A stretch of DNA of 64,000 nucleotides from Kuschelorhynchus macadamiae (GCA_030620095.1 JAUTXW010003599.1:434001-498000), one strand, 5' to 3'. Numbered from the stretch's first letter, positions 45,705 to 58,168 are shown. The notes: a model not told the origin generated them from the letters alone. Made by a program: numbers and translations.

Positions 45705-46736
45705 ATATTTAGATTATTCTTGTAAAACTAAAATTTTTTTGTATTGAAAATTTTTGCGTATCTTCAACTGTTTTCGAGATAATGGCAGTTGAAAATTAAA
45801 ATTTGGGAGTTTGAAGGGCTGTCAAATCCCATTGGATCAATTGTCCAAAATAAAACCTAATTTCGTATATTATTGCCCGATTCTAAATAAAATTCTACCA
45901 TACTTCATGTAACACATCGCATACCTAAATCGAAATATGCAACCTATAATATATTTTGTCTAAGTTGGCCATGATGTTAAATAAACAGATACATATATAT
46001 AGTAGACTTTGACATTGAACGTCGTATTCAGAGAATGAAAAACGCGAAATTTCCGAAATGGTTATAATGCCAAACTTGCCGTATGGGAATACCGAAGACT
46101 TTATGAAAGACTACGGAGAATTTCTACCAATAAAACATTTTTAAGAGTTTATCAGATAGTTTCACATAAATCATCTTTCAAGAGAGGAAGAAGAGAACAA
46201 TTCAAATAAATGAACAACATCCTTCTGTAGTTTCAAGGTATTTTTTTGGCACAAATTAGACTCCTTAATAATTAGTTTTTGTATCTCTCTAAACAAGCGA
46301 GGTAACATAATAAAATTTTTTATAATAAGCTACTATCTGCCCAGGGCAACGATAGCTTTTGAAAAGTTAAGATAGAAAAGTGCGCATCATTTTTAATCAC
46401 CTTTAACTATTTTGCTCCTGCAATTATTAGACAAGGTTGGTTGGTAAAAAGCCAGTGATACAGTTTGAAAATTATTGTGAAATTAAAGATTTTTTCTGGA
46501 ACTGTCAAAAATTAATATTCTCCGTTTGATCGAGCATTAGTGTCATTAAATTTTTCAAAGATAAGAAAGTGCACACCGTTTTACTCTAATTTGATCCTTT
46601 TAAATTTAACAGCACTTCGAAATCTCAAATTTTCACTTTTCAACTGCCATTATCTCGAAAACAGGTGAAGATATTCGAAAATTCTAAATAAGCAAAATTA
46701 TTAGTTTTACGAGTAGAATCTACATTTTCGATAATA
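45705..46736. mobile_element. Degenerate mariner-type element
   Basis: Inverted segments at 45705-45830 and 46610-46735 share TCAACTG(T/C)...CGAGATAATGGCAGTTGAAA. Between them a + strand relic (46058-46211) encodes only the N-terminal domain of a transposase. Confidence 0.65.
46058..46211 (+). pseudogene. DUF4817-like transposase N-terminal fragment
   Basis: Reads NGYNAKLAVWEYRRLYERLR, RISTNKTFLRVYQIVSHKSS, FKRGRREQFK and stops. This matches the N-terminal helix-turn-helix of the mariner-type transposases elsewhere in the window (family: N...A.+.Y...+P.RR.PS..TF...+..L...GSF). The catalytic domain is missing. Confidence 0.7.
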
Positions 46737-46799
46737 TATAGGGTGTTCCATTTAAAAAATATAATTTTGATTCGGTGCGTCTTTGTGAAATACCCTGTA
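46737..46799. mobile_element. 63-bp TIR-only micro-element
   Basis: TATAGGGTGTTCCATTTAA at the left and GAAATACCCTGTA at the right; non-coding interior of about 35 bp. Confidence 0.6.
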
Positions 46800-48300
46800 T
46801 CATATTTATATTGTCAATAAAAAAATCTAGACGATTTCCTACAATTCCGTAAAAAAATGCGCTTTCTATCTTTAAAAATAAATATGTTGGAGGTGGGTGA
46901 CATTTATAGCCAATAACCCGTACATATATTATATCTTTATACTTTTTTCATTGAAGATATTTAAAAAATTTTTGCCATAATATTCTTTTGATTTAAATAC
47001 CACATTTAAGAAATACAAAATTTCATGGATTTAGAAAACAAAGCTGAAAATGGATTTTTAGCAACTGTATAATACATATTAATGGATGCTATTAGAAAAA
47101 GTTGTTGTTTCTTACACCTTACGAGAACATTTTAATTATATTTCATTGTTTTTAAAATTTAATAGCCAAGGTGCATTAAAAAACTAAGAGTTTCATTCAA
47201 ATATGTCAAAAATCTAAATACACAGATTGTTTGGTATTTTGTTTCATTTGGTTCTCTTTAAAACTTCAATTTCTGAAAAGTATTAGTTTTTTTGTAATAA
47301 AAATAAACATTTTTCATAAAGTATAGAAAGAAAGAAAGATTAGTAGTCCTTAGTATAGTTTATTTTTTGCTCTCATTCCTTCTGGAATTTTTTTTCCTGG
47401 AAATATCATTATCTATTTACTAATTATTTCATAATTTGTGAATTGTTGTCGAGTAAAAAAATAGATATCTCTTTTCAGGTTATTTCTTCTGTTTAATATC
47501 GATTTATTTAAATGTTGGGGGAAGCGGATTTTAGTGGATTTTTGGCATAATTATTTATTGGGTATTTAAAAGCGTTTTTTGAAGGAACGGTGCAGTTCCG
47601 TTAAAATTTTGGGTTGAGGTATAAAAAATAAGGGCAAGCTGCACACCTTTTAGTTTCGTGTGTACACTGTGCAGTGACATTACAACATACAGAGTTCCGT
47701 CTGGTATTAGATAATTGCGAGAATGATCCTTTTCATATTCCAACTTCTATGCAAACAAGTATTTTTATTTGGTCTTCAATAAAATTATATTCAGAAATAA
47801 TTTCCGTTTTACGGGAAATATGAAGACGTCAACAAGATATCAGTTGCATTTTTTCTCAATTCTTATATAGAAAAATATAAACTACGACCAATTAGTAACC
47901 GGATAACCCTAGACAGGCTGCATTCTCATCATCTGCTTTGCTAATTAAATTATATTTATCATGTTTGATATATTAATGGATGTTTGAACTTAAATATGAG
48001 ATACGTTTATGCAAATCTATCTCATTTGCTTACATTCCTTATTAAAATCGACAATATATCGTTCGCGTTTATGTAGGGATATAATTAAAAGCCAAGGAAG
48101 TAATGACATGTAATGTTAAGAATCTTTATCTTACTTTCTCTAGTTTCAAGATACTTTTAATTAATAAATCACGAGTTTTTGTTAGATAGAATAATGTAAA
48201 AATGGCACTCATACTGCAGGTTCTAAAAGGGTATTTTATGCAAAACCAAATTCGATCGAACAGTTCCACATAATGACGCTGTTATTGCAATGATTTTAAG
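46800..48300. other. ey intron 2, no gene recognised
   Basis: AT-rich; no family motif in any frame. The minus-strand ORF at 47555-47743 is not recognisable. Confidence 0.4.
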
Positions 48301-48315
48301 TAAATAAAATTGTAT

Positions 48316-49128
48316 ATAAAATTTTTTATGAATTTATTACAAAATGTATTTGAAACTAAAAACAATTTATCGAAAAACTATTATCCTAACACAGCTTTTT
48401 GATATTTTTATATTTAGGCTTTAGAAATATTTTTCCAATTTAAAAATATCAATGATCTTGAAAACCCTCAAAGTTCCCTTAAAGATAGAGTACTCGATCC
48501 ATAGACTGGATTGGTCTAATTGTTTTTTTTAATTTATAAGAACATAGACGTTAAATCTTCAGTTTTAATTTTTTTATACAGTGTTTGCCAAAAAGTGTTC
48601 ACCAAGTCAATTTTTTTATATTTCAATGATTTATATTAAATTTAACTACCGCGATCGCCTCTGCTTGTCTAAAGATCAAAAGAATTTTCACGTGACATCT
48701 GGTATACGTAAAATTTGATAATATTTTTACATTTTATATGATTTTATTACACAATTAATTTGAAACTGAAAACAATGTATCGAAAAACTATAACCCTATC
48801 ACAGCTTTATGATATTTTTATGTTTAGGCTTTAGAAATATTTTTCTAATTTAGAAATTTCATTATTTTTGTAAACCTTCAAAGTTCCCTTCAAAATAGAG
48901 TATTCGATCTATAAACTGGATGGCTCTAATTGGTTTTTTTTAAATTTAAAAGAACATAGACGTTTACCTTTCGCCCCTCCGTTGAATCTTCAGTTTTCAA
49001 TTTTTTTTATACAGTGCTTGCCAAAAAAATGTGCAACAAGTCAATTTTTTTTATTTCAATGATTTATATTAAATCTAACTACGGCGTGTCGTCTGGTATA
49101 CGTAAAATTCGATAATATTTTTTAAAAA
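48316..49128. repeat. Diverged tandem duplication of about 400 bp
   Basis: Unit 1 (48316-48730) and unit 2 (48731-49128) run in the same order: TTTGAAACTRAAAACAATKT, CACAGCTTT.TGATATTTTTA, TTAGGCTTTAGAAATATTTT, CTCAAAGTTCCCTT, GAACATAGACGTT, ATTTCAATGATTTATATTAA and GGTATACGTAAAATT. No coding frame. Confidence 0.9.
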
Positions 49129-49129
49129 A

Positions 49130-51550
49130 TGTCATATGGGGGTTGTGATAATTTTTTTTGAAAAAAATAATTTTTGATTACATTCAGCTTCGATAAGCTG
49201 GTACATAGTTTGTTTAATAACTTAAATTAAAAGAATTTTCCTTTTATTTAATCGTGAACTAGTCGGGACACACGCTTCCCTGACATGGAATAAAATAATA
49301 TTTGCCTTAGTCATAAATGCTCCCTCCTGCATATATCCTGTTTGACTTTAATAATTTTACCTATTTTGCATATACGCCTTGGCTTTTTTACGTCACAACT
49401 CTAGAAAATCATTTGGCGTCTAATGAAACACATCCTTTTCACCTACTATCGAATTGTGGGATAGAACTCGCCAAGCGCGTTTTAACAAGTCAATAGATTG
49501 AAGTCGTCACGTGGTAAAGAGAAGTGGTTTTTCCCTCCCAGTTTTTTAAGTTTCCGGTAGAGAAATTTACTTTTGTTCCTTACGCCCTTGTTAAGGAAAT
49601 ATTGTCACTGCCTACGCCCCCAATAAATAAAATTACTTTACGTTGTTTACGTTAACCTACAAGGTCAATTTACACCCCTAATCTCCTAATACAATCTAAG
49701 AAGTAACTAGTAAAATTGCTGTTACACTTAAGACTACTGAAAAACTGTAAATTTTTGAACGACCGTTATTATCGGAACAGAAGAGATACAGAGTGAATTC
49801 CATTTTTGAAAGAGAACAGAAATTAGTGCTTAAATTACTTTAACAATTTAACTTTCACGTAATCAGTTAACTATAACATTTTCTGTATGATATACTTTAG
49901 AATTATTTTATAGATTGAATGAATAGCGAATGGAATAAGATTAGTCCATTTGATAATTTAACGATTTCTGTATATATTTTGATCAGATTTTCTAGCTGGT
50001 TCATTTGTTTCAGTTAATAGACATTTTGTTACGTACTGAGAGTCTTCAGCGTGAAATAAATATTAAAAAATATCAAAAATAATAAAACAACGCAATTAGC
50101 TACTTATAGAAAACAGTTCATTTCTTTTTCGATTCGATTTATTTTCTCTGAAATTAAATAATTTAATGCCCCTTCTGATAGGTTCAGATTTCTTAGAAAA
50201 GTCTGGCTAATTAAACTCAATTATCTAGTTCTACTTTTTGTTTAAATATTATTTTACTTAAACGTATATAGTTTATTATATCCATTACTATTTACTTTAG
50301 TGTAGTATAAAAATAACTAAAAAAACATAAAGGTGGAAGATTTCGTTAAAAAAATTAATTTCCGGTATTGTTCCTAAAAATGAAGCTGCATTGCCAATTT
50401 GAATAGGCAAACAATTTTTAAATGAAGACAGGAGTTTCATTAGTTAATGAAAAAAAAAATATAATCCAATTATGTAATATTTGCGTCCTCCTTCCATTTC
50501 AGTAAAAAAAATATGAAATGATTTCAGAATATCTTTATTTTTTTGTTTATATCCGCAAGTCTGATTGCTTCTCCTCACTTTTGTATGTTAAATTGTATAG
50601 AAAGCATCCAAAGTGTGTCAACAAGTAGCACCCAAACGTTGAACTTTCCATTTTTTCCAAACTACCAAAGACACTTTATCTGCTCTGAGAATTCCTACTC
50701 ACTCTAAATCTGAGGGAACCTCAGCCGATACCAACGTTATTTTTATTTTCCTGTATTTTGGCGACAGTATAAGCGATGTAGACCCAAAGAATCCATGATT
50801 TCGCCGCATTTATATTAATTTGGCACCCAAATTGGTTGTTCTCAACGCCAAGGAAATACGAAATGTGGCATCATCTAAGGGAGTACCTAAAGAACGAAAT
50901 GGTTAAGCATTGATTTCTTTTTTTTTTTAAATAATTAGTGAACGTGCTTCTCAGTTCATCTGTCTTATTTTGATTTAAAAGAATATCAGATTATTTTAAT
51001 GCTGGATATTTAACTTTAATTAAACAGTTTGTGATAAAATAGAGTAAATAATTTTAATTAGCTTGCTCAATATAAGCAATTAAATAAACTTTGCACCAAG
51101 GTTGTCATGTCAGCTCATCGAATCTGAATATAATAAAAATAAGAAAAAATTATTTTAAAAATGTTTATATTTTTGCAGCATACTTAGTGTTGCAGATATT
51201 TTGTACTGGTTAAGTTTGAGCATTTTTAATGAACTCTGGTAATGGTACAAGAATTTTTATACGAACTTTGGTTTTAAAAAACGCAATTTCAAATCTGCCG
51301 TATACTGAATGTCATATTACAATTTTTTAAAATTAAATTTCTAGTCTTGAGGCGAGCAGAGACGATTGTCGTAGTTCAATTTACTATAAATTATTTAATT
51401 TTAAAAAATCCCATAGTGCGGACGTTTTGGTAAGCATTGCATATGGATTTTCACTATTCTGGAATCACGCCAGTAGATTGGCTTTTGGTAAACCGTTTTT
51501 ATCCAGATCATACTCTGGTCCGTGAGCTTTAATTCTCCAGGGTTAGGATG
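49130..51550. other. ey intron 2, no gene recognised
   Basis: No transposon or gene signature recognised. A GC-richer stretch at 50580-50900 stands out but has no assignable frame. As transposon-poor intron between paired exons of ey, it is a candidate place for conserved enhancers. Confidence 0.4.
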
Positions 51551-51699
51551 CTTAGGTACCGGGTGACAAGTTATAATGTAACACCCCCTTTAACTTTTTT
51601 AATATCTATCGCCCATAAGAAACAAAAATTCTACTTTATAGGAAATTTCCCGTAGATTCAAAATCCGAACTCGATAAAAAAATATTCAGGGTAGAGCGA

Positions 51700-52060
51700 T
51701 AAGCATACTTTTTTAAAAGTTTTATGTTTTCGGAATTATCCAAATTATATCGGTATATTTGGTTTTTAAGATACTCCCATAGAAAATTATCCATGGGCGA
51801 CAGGTCGGGGCTGTCAGCCGGCCAAGGAATTGTTCCGTACCTCCCGATTCATTTATCATAAATGGCGTGTAAATAATTTCGCACTTGTAGAGTTCTAATG
51901 ATTCGGCCACAAAGTTATGTAAGAATTGATGTTATCTTTCCCCAACCAGGTTGCGATCAAAAAATATGATCCAATTCTATCACCAAGTATTCCACACCAC
52001 ACATTTACTGTTACCCTTCCTTGAAACTTAACTTTTCTTACAAATTTTGGGTCTCTCTCT
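51700..52060 (-). pseudogene. Mariner-type transposase relic, C-terminal half
   Basis: Minus strand from 52040: KFVRKVKFQGRVTVNVWCGI, LGDRIGSYFLIATWLG, then frameshifted WPADSPDLSPMDNFLWEYLK (third Asp) and NQIYRYNLDNSENIKLL. The segment with the second Asp (QQD) is missing, and a (CT)n microsatellite lies at 52051-52071 directly upstream. Confidence 0.85.
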
Positions 52061-52071
52061 CTCTCTCTCTC
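52051..52071. repeat. (CT)n microsatellite
   Basis: Ten TC repeats; they produce the RERERER and LSLSLSL translations. Confidence 0.95.
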
Positions 52072-53420
52072 TAGTAGGTCCACTCCTTGACAAATCCTTT
52101 GATCTATTTCTGCAACATTTTTTTCGCGTCGCGCGATCGCTGGTGTCTACGGATATGGCCGAATTTTTGCGGAAGTTTCCGAACGCCACCACCGGCAAAG
52201 AGAAGCCACTAGCCACAGATGTATTTAGGAAAATAAGGGCACACAATAAAATAAAAAATTTCATTTGATTATCGGGTCAAAAATTACGTGAAATCGGAAT
52301 ATTGTAAAAACCTTTCATGTACGCAATAGTACTTCTGTATATGCAAGCCAAGAACAAATACGGCAAAAATATTATTTTTTTTTACTTAAATCGTCTTAGA
52401 TGTCTCAAGTTTATCACAACGTGTAAAAACCAATTTTTATCAAAGAATATCTCGGTATATCTATTAGCTCACGAGTTAACCAGGCTGATTTTGGGCATAA
52501 TTAATTTAGATAAAGGATTTAGAAAGGATATGAAATGACAAAAAATCTAGTATTTTGTTATTACGGATATATGGATATACACTTTTTTAATTCTAAAGTT
52601 GGTGTTTTTTTTTGTGGAAACAATTTAGTGTGTTAGGTTTTTAAATGCTTCCGGCGAACAATTATATTTTCTGATATTTTAGAAATACAAATTCGTTAAT
52701 TCTGACTTAAAAACATATAGGGGGCACCCAAAAATAGATTTAAAATTTGAGACGTTAAATTTTCCATTAAAATAAAAAATAGGTTGTACAATTTGATTAA
52801 CATTTCAATTCAGAAATTGGTGGGAGTTTAAAAAGGGGAGAAATAAAACTTAATATTATTGTTTCAGAGATCTACTACCTATATAAATTTTAATATCCTT
52901 TTAATATTTTAATTAATATGTTTTTTGTAATATATCAGTTAGGGGATTTTTTATGTATAAATTCCATTATTATCACATATTCGACCTTTTAGTTAGAAAA
53001 TTAGAATTGAGGCTAAAAACTGGAGGTGACAAAAATTTGAGATTTTCTCAATAACTATTTATTATTTTTGGATATACAAATTTTAAAATACTACCTATTT
53101 TCATTTCATTTTTATAACTGATATGATCAAGAATACTCAGCTTCAGTTTTTTAAATGTACGCTACGTTTACGCGATGTTAAAACAGGAATTTATTATTTA
53201 ATAATTTATTGTATATTTTATTTGAAATGTACCGATTAGAACATCTAAACTACAATTCATAAAAAAATATATAAACAATTTTTCGACGTGTTGAACCACC
53301 CAACAGCAGTACACAGTAACATACTCATTTTCGCCAATCCGACTCTGTTCTGAGACGCAAGGCTCGAACCTTGCAGCTCGAACGACGGATCTTAACTGAA
53401 GCGTTTTGCATGCTGCCAAT
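52072..53420. other. Insert between two halves of a transposase relic
   Basis: 1.3 kb without transposase similarity. 52072-52264 is GC-richer. On the minus strand it reads MKFFILLCALIFLNTSVASG, a good signal-peptide shape, followed by FSLPVVAFGNFRK; on the plus strand it reads LVSTDMAEFLRKFPNATTGK. No family recognised. The remainder is AT-rich. Confidence 0.3.
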
Positions 53421-53965
53421 AATCTGACGAATTCTGTCGGTAGGCGGAAAATATTTGGGAGAGTTGCGCTACTTGTTTTTTTCTACTATGCTTGTGCTCA
53501 GTGCCTAAAGTTTTGGTGGTTTGGTAAACCACTCATGGAAAAAATCTCCATCATTTTGAAATCTGTTTAGCATAAAATTACATAATTGGAGCCTCTGATC
53601 TTTATGCTGCTGAGAGACTGTTTAGACTTTGTGAAATTTGTAGGGATTGATTGAATTTATATTTCTTTAAATCCATACGCACGTTTTCGCGCGAAAATTC
53701 TCTTTTTTGTTGAAAACGTTCTAGAAGGTCTGGGGATCATCTCGGATTTTTTATGTATAACAAAAGGATATTTAGTTCGTTTTTTCATGATCCCAGTTTC
53801 CACTCATTCTTCTCTTTCTTTGCAAATCTTGTAAAATGAGAAAGAAGCTTTTGATGGTTATCTTTTGTGGGAATATTTTCATTGGGATGTCTTTCTTGGT
53901 AGGCGCGTCTGGTAGCGGCTATATTTTCAAAAAATAAAGTATTTCTTGTTTCTGTTCCGTCGAAT
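53420..53965 (-). pseudogene. Mariner-type transposase relic, N-terminal half
   Basis: Minus strand from about 53965: MVHSTEQKQEILYF, then frameshifted pieces of the N-terminal DNA-binding region, then KYKFNPYKFHKVQTVSQQHK, DQRLQLCNFMLNRFQNDGDF and FHEWF. The last part is the linker that leads to the first catalytic Asp in this family (KYKFHPYK..+VQ.L...D...RLQFC.W). It supplies the N-terminus of the relic at 51700-52060. Confidence 0.7.
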
Positions 53966-54341
53966 GTACCATTTTACCAGCAAAAATCACTAAATAACTG
54001 TTACTAAGCAATATACACAAAACCGTCATACGTCATTGTTTTTGATTTCCAAAGCCTACTTTTTTGTTAGTAGTAAATTACATAATAAACAATTTTTTTT
54101 AGTTTTAAATGCTTATATTTCAAAAACTATTAGAGATAAAGGTATTAAATGCAGTATTTTTATAAAGCACTTTCCAGCACCAGTAAAAAATACAGGGTGT
54201 TCCATTAAAAAAAGGTATACTTTTCGTTCCACCCCATATATTTAATTTTTTTTTAATCCGAGTGCGGATTCGAAATCTATGAGCATTTTTCTATAAAGTG
54301 ATATTTTTGTTTCTTATGTGCGACAAATAATAAAAAAGTTA

Positions 54342-55857
54342 TTTTTAAGTGTGTTCACATTATTTATATATTATATATATATTATATTATTATTTATTTA
54401 TTATTTGTTGCGTTTAGATTGACAAACAAAAATGATTTTTGTTTTTTATAATTACATACCTCAACATGTAGGCTAGTCTGTCTACGGAATGTTTCGATAT
54501 ATAATATAAACAATATTATTTAAGCAAGCATAATAAATTATATCATTTACCTTAAGTTTTTGCTTCAATTAATTTAAAGTTAACTAGTTTTATTCAGTTG
54601 CGAAAAAGCCAAAAAACATTTTTGTTTGTCAATCTAAACGCAATAAATAATCTGAACACACTTAAAAATAACATTATAGATGGCTGCAAACTATCATTTT
54701 TTTCATATTTAGTTTACCTATCAAACAAATTGACAAATTTTAAAATTTTGAAATCAATTCTTTCCTATTATTTAATTCAATGTTTCTCTCGTACGATCGG
54801 CGCACTGATGAGTCCCGATAGGATGAAAGTATTTGCACAACTACTACTTGTCTATGAAAACTTAGGTAAGGTAACTAGTAAATAGGTAAATGATATAATT
54901 TCTTATGCTTGCTTAAATAATATTGTTTATATTATATATCCGTAGACAGACTAGCCGGGTCCGGTAAACTATCCTGACAGACGATTTTTACATATTTTAT
55001 TTTTTTTCCGGAAAGTACCCATTTGTAATATTACATTTCAAAAATAAAAATTGCGGGATATGCAAGAGTTTTCCTAAAAAAAATTAATTAAAAGTCGCAC
55101 TCGGTCACAATTTGACAGCCTTAAAACGAAAAATTTGGCAATGTTGCCATATTTTAAATTTACCAATTTGTTAAAGGAAATGAAATAACCAATTAAAAAT
55201 TATTTGGACAACAGAATTGTAATTATTTATTGTTATTATTATAGTTTTAATTGAGGTTTTATTGACGAACCTGGGCTAACCTAACGTTAGCGGGACAGAT
55301 CCACCTAACAATATAGTTTTTGTTACAGAAACATCCCGCTTTTAATATAGACTCGGAATCCGGTTGGCGCGCTACCGCGGGCTTTCTTTACAGAAAACCT
55401 AACTAATCTAAACCTAACCTAATCCGCATTTTTATTAATTATAAGTTTTGTTATAAAAAAAATTAGTTTTACGTGTATCATAACTTATAGGTATTTCTTT
55501 AATTATGAATATGGCAACGTCGCACATCAAACTAACAACAAGTATGGCGATGGGAATAGTCGAAAAGATGTTTGAAATCAAAATTACCTTTGATTTGTAT
55601 AATAATTACATCTTAAAGTAAATTTTGAGTGCTGATGAGAGTTTTCCACACATTTTCTCATTTTGGACTGCTTGAATGGTAGATAAAAACAAAAAGAAAA
55701 AAAAAATAAACGAGATTTAAGAGTGTCAACATAGTTTACCGAAACCAGACTAGCCTACATGTTGAGGCATGTAATTATATTAAATATTTGCTTTAATTAA
55801 TTTAAAGTTAAATATTTTTATTCAGTTGCGAAAAAACAAAAAACATTTTTGTTTGTC
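54342..55857. mobile_element. Insertion of nested inverted repeats within a mariner TIR
   Basis: Flanked by AAATAATAAAAAAGTTA (54325-54341) and AAATAGTAAAAAAGTTA (55858-55874), a 17-bp duplication with one mismatch. Internal inverted pairs: TTAAGTGTGTTCACATTATT and GAACACACTTAA (54660); GACAAACAAAAATGATTTTT (54420) with the right end AAAACATTTTTGTTTGTC; GGCTAGTCTGTCTACGGA (54471) with TCCGTAGACAGACTAGCC (54940). No transposase recognised in it. Confidence 0.7.
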
Positions 55858-56478
55858 AAATAGTAAAAAAGTTAAGATGGGTGTTACTTTATAACTTGTC
55901 ACCCAGTACTTTGTAAAACACTAGCAATGCGGTTTGCGGTAAATTATGACTTCATAGATTTCTTTACAGAAGGTACAAAATCCTTAAAAAAACCCTTATT
56001 GCCCAATGCTTATTTTCATATCTGTCTCCCTGGAAGGAATGACTAAGGAAGGCATAATGAATGATAACCAGTTAGAACAAAATTTAAAATTGAATTTTTT
56101 TGTGATATCTGCTTTTTGGTTTGGATTTAGTTTCAAAAAGCAGTAATGTTTTTATATTAATATTCTTTTTTTTAATTTAAATTGAAAAATTAAGTTTTAT
56201 TGAGGGAACATACTCCGCATCATCAAAAAAAAATTAAAATTTCTTAAATCATTGAGTGTAATATTAAATTTTTCATGTTATAAGTCTTGAACATAAATCT
56301 TTGACATTCTTTAAAACTATTGAGTGTCAAAGTTTCATTGTGAAGGTATATTTATTTAGGCTTATATATTTTGGCATTTCTGAAAACAAAACACAACTTT
56401 GATAGTTTTAAGTAGCACTGAGTAGAGTAGATTATAAAAATCGTGGATCTCTGATTGCCCCTCGTTTTTTATTTACAG

Positions 56479-56659
56479 GTATTACGAAACTGGTTCCATC
56501 CGACCACGGGCCATTGGCGGTTCAAAGCCGCGAGTGGCCACCGCTGAAGTAGTTTCGAAAATTTCGTCGTACAAAAGAGAATGTCCGTCAATCTTCGCGT
56601 GGGAGATCAGGGATCGGTTGCTTCAAGAAGGGGTGTGTACCAATGACAACATTCCAAGT
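56479..56659 (+). CDS. ey: eyeless (Pax6) paired-domain exon, linker and RED subdomain
   Basis: The 181-nt exon lies between acceptor TTTATTTACAG and donor GTGAGT. It completes Arg and reads YYETGSIRPRAIGGSKPRVA, then TAEVVSKISSYKRECPSIFA and WEIRDRLLQEGVCTNDNIPS. SIRPRA, TAEVVSKIS and LLQE match the Eyeless class rather than Toy (which has SIKPRA and TTPVVQKI in Drosophila), so the gene is called ey. It ends at the conserved Pax6 exon boundary before VSSINRVLRN. That next exon was not found in the remaining 7.3 kb, so the gene continues past the window. Intron 2 is about 12.3 kb. No 5a-type alternative exon was recognised between the paired exons. Confidence 0.97.
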
Positions 56660-57190
56660 GTGAGTATATATTTTCGTAGTTTTTCGGTATGTCTAACTAA
56701 TATCTTTATACTTTATGCCTGCTTGTACATCTGTTTTGGCTAATAGATCATTCCAGTCCAGGGTGGTAGTAGGAGGATTGAAACAATGTTTATATATGTA
56801 TGTACAAAAATGTATTGCGTATTGCTGACTTTGACATAAATTATTGATATGCGGAAAAGTAGTAAGCCGTACTATATAATTTTCATTATTTGATTCCAAA
56901 CAAAAGAGGTTATTCCGATATCTTAAAAACTAAAGAAAATAAAAAGGAGTGGAACGTATGAGTGAAATGGATTATCTCAATCAATGATTTAATAACTAAT
57001 CTCAATAGTCTGAATCTGTATAATCGCTATCATCCACTGATATAATTAAAGGTTTTACGTTTTCCCAATATTGTTTATAATTATTTTCGACTTTAAGTGC
57101 ACTTCGTTTGACGTTAAACGTTCTTATGGGCCATAACCAGCTGACCTGATAGGTTATACGGAATAGCTCCGTCACATATGCGCAATGCTT
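56660..57190. other. ey sequence downstream of the third exon, no gene recognised
   Basis: Intron sequence following donor GTGAGT. No exon encoding VSSINRVLRN was found here or further on. Confidence 0.5.
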
Positions 57191-57350
57191 TACCTTGACG
57201 CCAACGTGTGAAGGAGATAGAGCTAATTAAGGCATAAAATTTCACTAGTTGCGAGAGAGATCAATTTCTGCCTTTACTAGCTCCATCTCTCTCGCAATTA
57301 ATGGGATTTGCACCCTAATTAGCTACATCTCTCTCGCACTGCATTGGAGT
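57190..57350. promoter_or_regulatory. Cluster of GAGA-type and TAATTA motifs in inverted repeats
   Basis: GAAGGAGATAGAGCTAATTA, then TTGCGAGAGAGAT, then ATCTCTCTCGCAATTAATG and TAATTAGCTACATCTCTCTC. The CGAGAGAGAT block appears three times in alternating orientation. GAGAG is the binding core of the GAGA factor, and TAATTA is a homeodomain core. It may be a small inverted repeat rather than an enhancer. Confidence 0.35.
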
Positions 57351-58160
57351 CAATAAAGCGGCGAAACGCACAGTCCATTGTATTATTATGACTATGGGTT
57401 ATATTTACCATATTGCCAAGTGTATTTTATTAAGAAACATGTGACTTTATAGGTAAAAATAAAAGGCCAGCATTTAAAATAAAGCAAAAAAATGGTTACA
57501 GTATTTTTCATAGTTAACTGACAACTTACTATTGATTTAAAATACATTTAAATAATGGTCATGCACACTATTGGGACGGAACTATTAAATCGAGCTGTTT
57601 TGGCAGTTTCTGCATTGTCAATGTCAGCAAACATGTTGTTGAAAAGCAACAACAAGCTTTGGTTTCAAATACTTTTTATAATAATATATAAAATATTAAA
57701 TATAATTGCTCTTCCATAGGGTCATTTGGTCAATGACCGCCCAAAAATATTTCAGAAAATAAATTATTCGTTTAACCGTCCCTCCTAATAGTTATAATAA
57801 AACGCGAACCTTGGAAAAAGTCAAATACGCTACACTATTAGCCGCGCACGGTGTTTCCAATGGTCCCGTTGCGTTCCTAATAAAATACGCTATACTAAGC
57901 TAGGCTGGGCAGCCCGGATTGCCCTGATTACCTTAAAGCTTAACGAAAGTACCCGAAGATTTCACAGCTACCGAGCCACAGCCGAACGTGATAGCAAATA
58001 GAATATGAAATCGCGATTTAAGTCGTCAGCCGGTCTCTTCTCATAATTCGATCGATCGGTCGCGGCATCATGTCGGCATGCGGAAGTTCAGTTGTTCAGA
58101 GATCGCGCGGTCGATATTCTAACTTTATTATATACTGTTTTTTATAATGGAGTTGGAAAT
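57351..58160. other. Intron sequence with a GC-rich patch before a hAT relic
   Basis: 57840-58110 is clearly GC-richer (GGCTGGGCAGCCCGGATTGC, CATAATTCGATCGATCGGTC). It lies just upstream of the hAT coding relic and may be its 5' untranslated or promoter region; no coding frame. Confidence 0.35.
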
Positions 58161-58168
58161 ATATAGGA

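Larger units (their letters stand above)
51557..55914. mobile_element. Mariner-type element interrupted by a nested insertion
   Basis: The left end GGGTGACAAGTTATAATGTA (51560) mirrors the right end TTATAACTTGTCACCC (55894-55911). Inner TIR sequence on the left (CATAAGAAACAAAAATTCTA, 51614) mirrors 54240-54341 on the right (TTTTTGTTTCTTATGTGCGA), so the right TIR is split by 54342-55857. The transposase relic between is on the minus strand. Confidence 0.82.

Noticed and set aside
53341..53420. tRNA-like GGCTCGAACCTTGCAGC stretch
   Set aside because: No cloverleaf with paired arms and anticodon could be drawn; the minus strand may be transposase debris.
44158..56478. Pax6 5a-like alternative exon
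   Set aside because: No frame with paired-domain similarity and proper splice sites was seen in intron 2.
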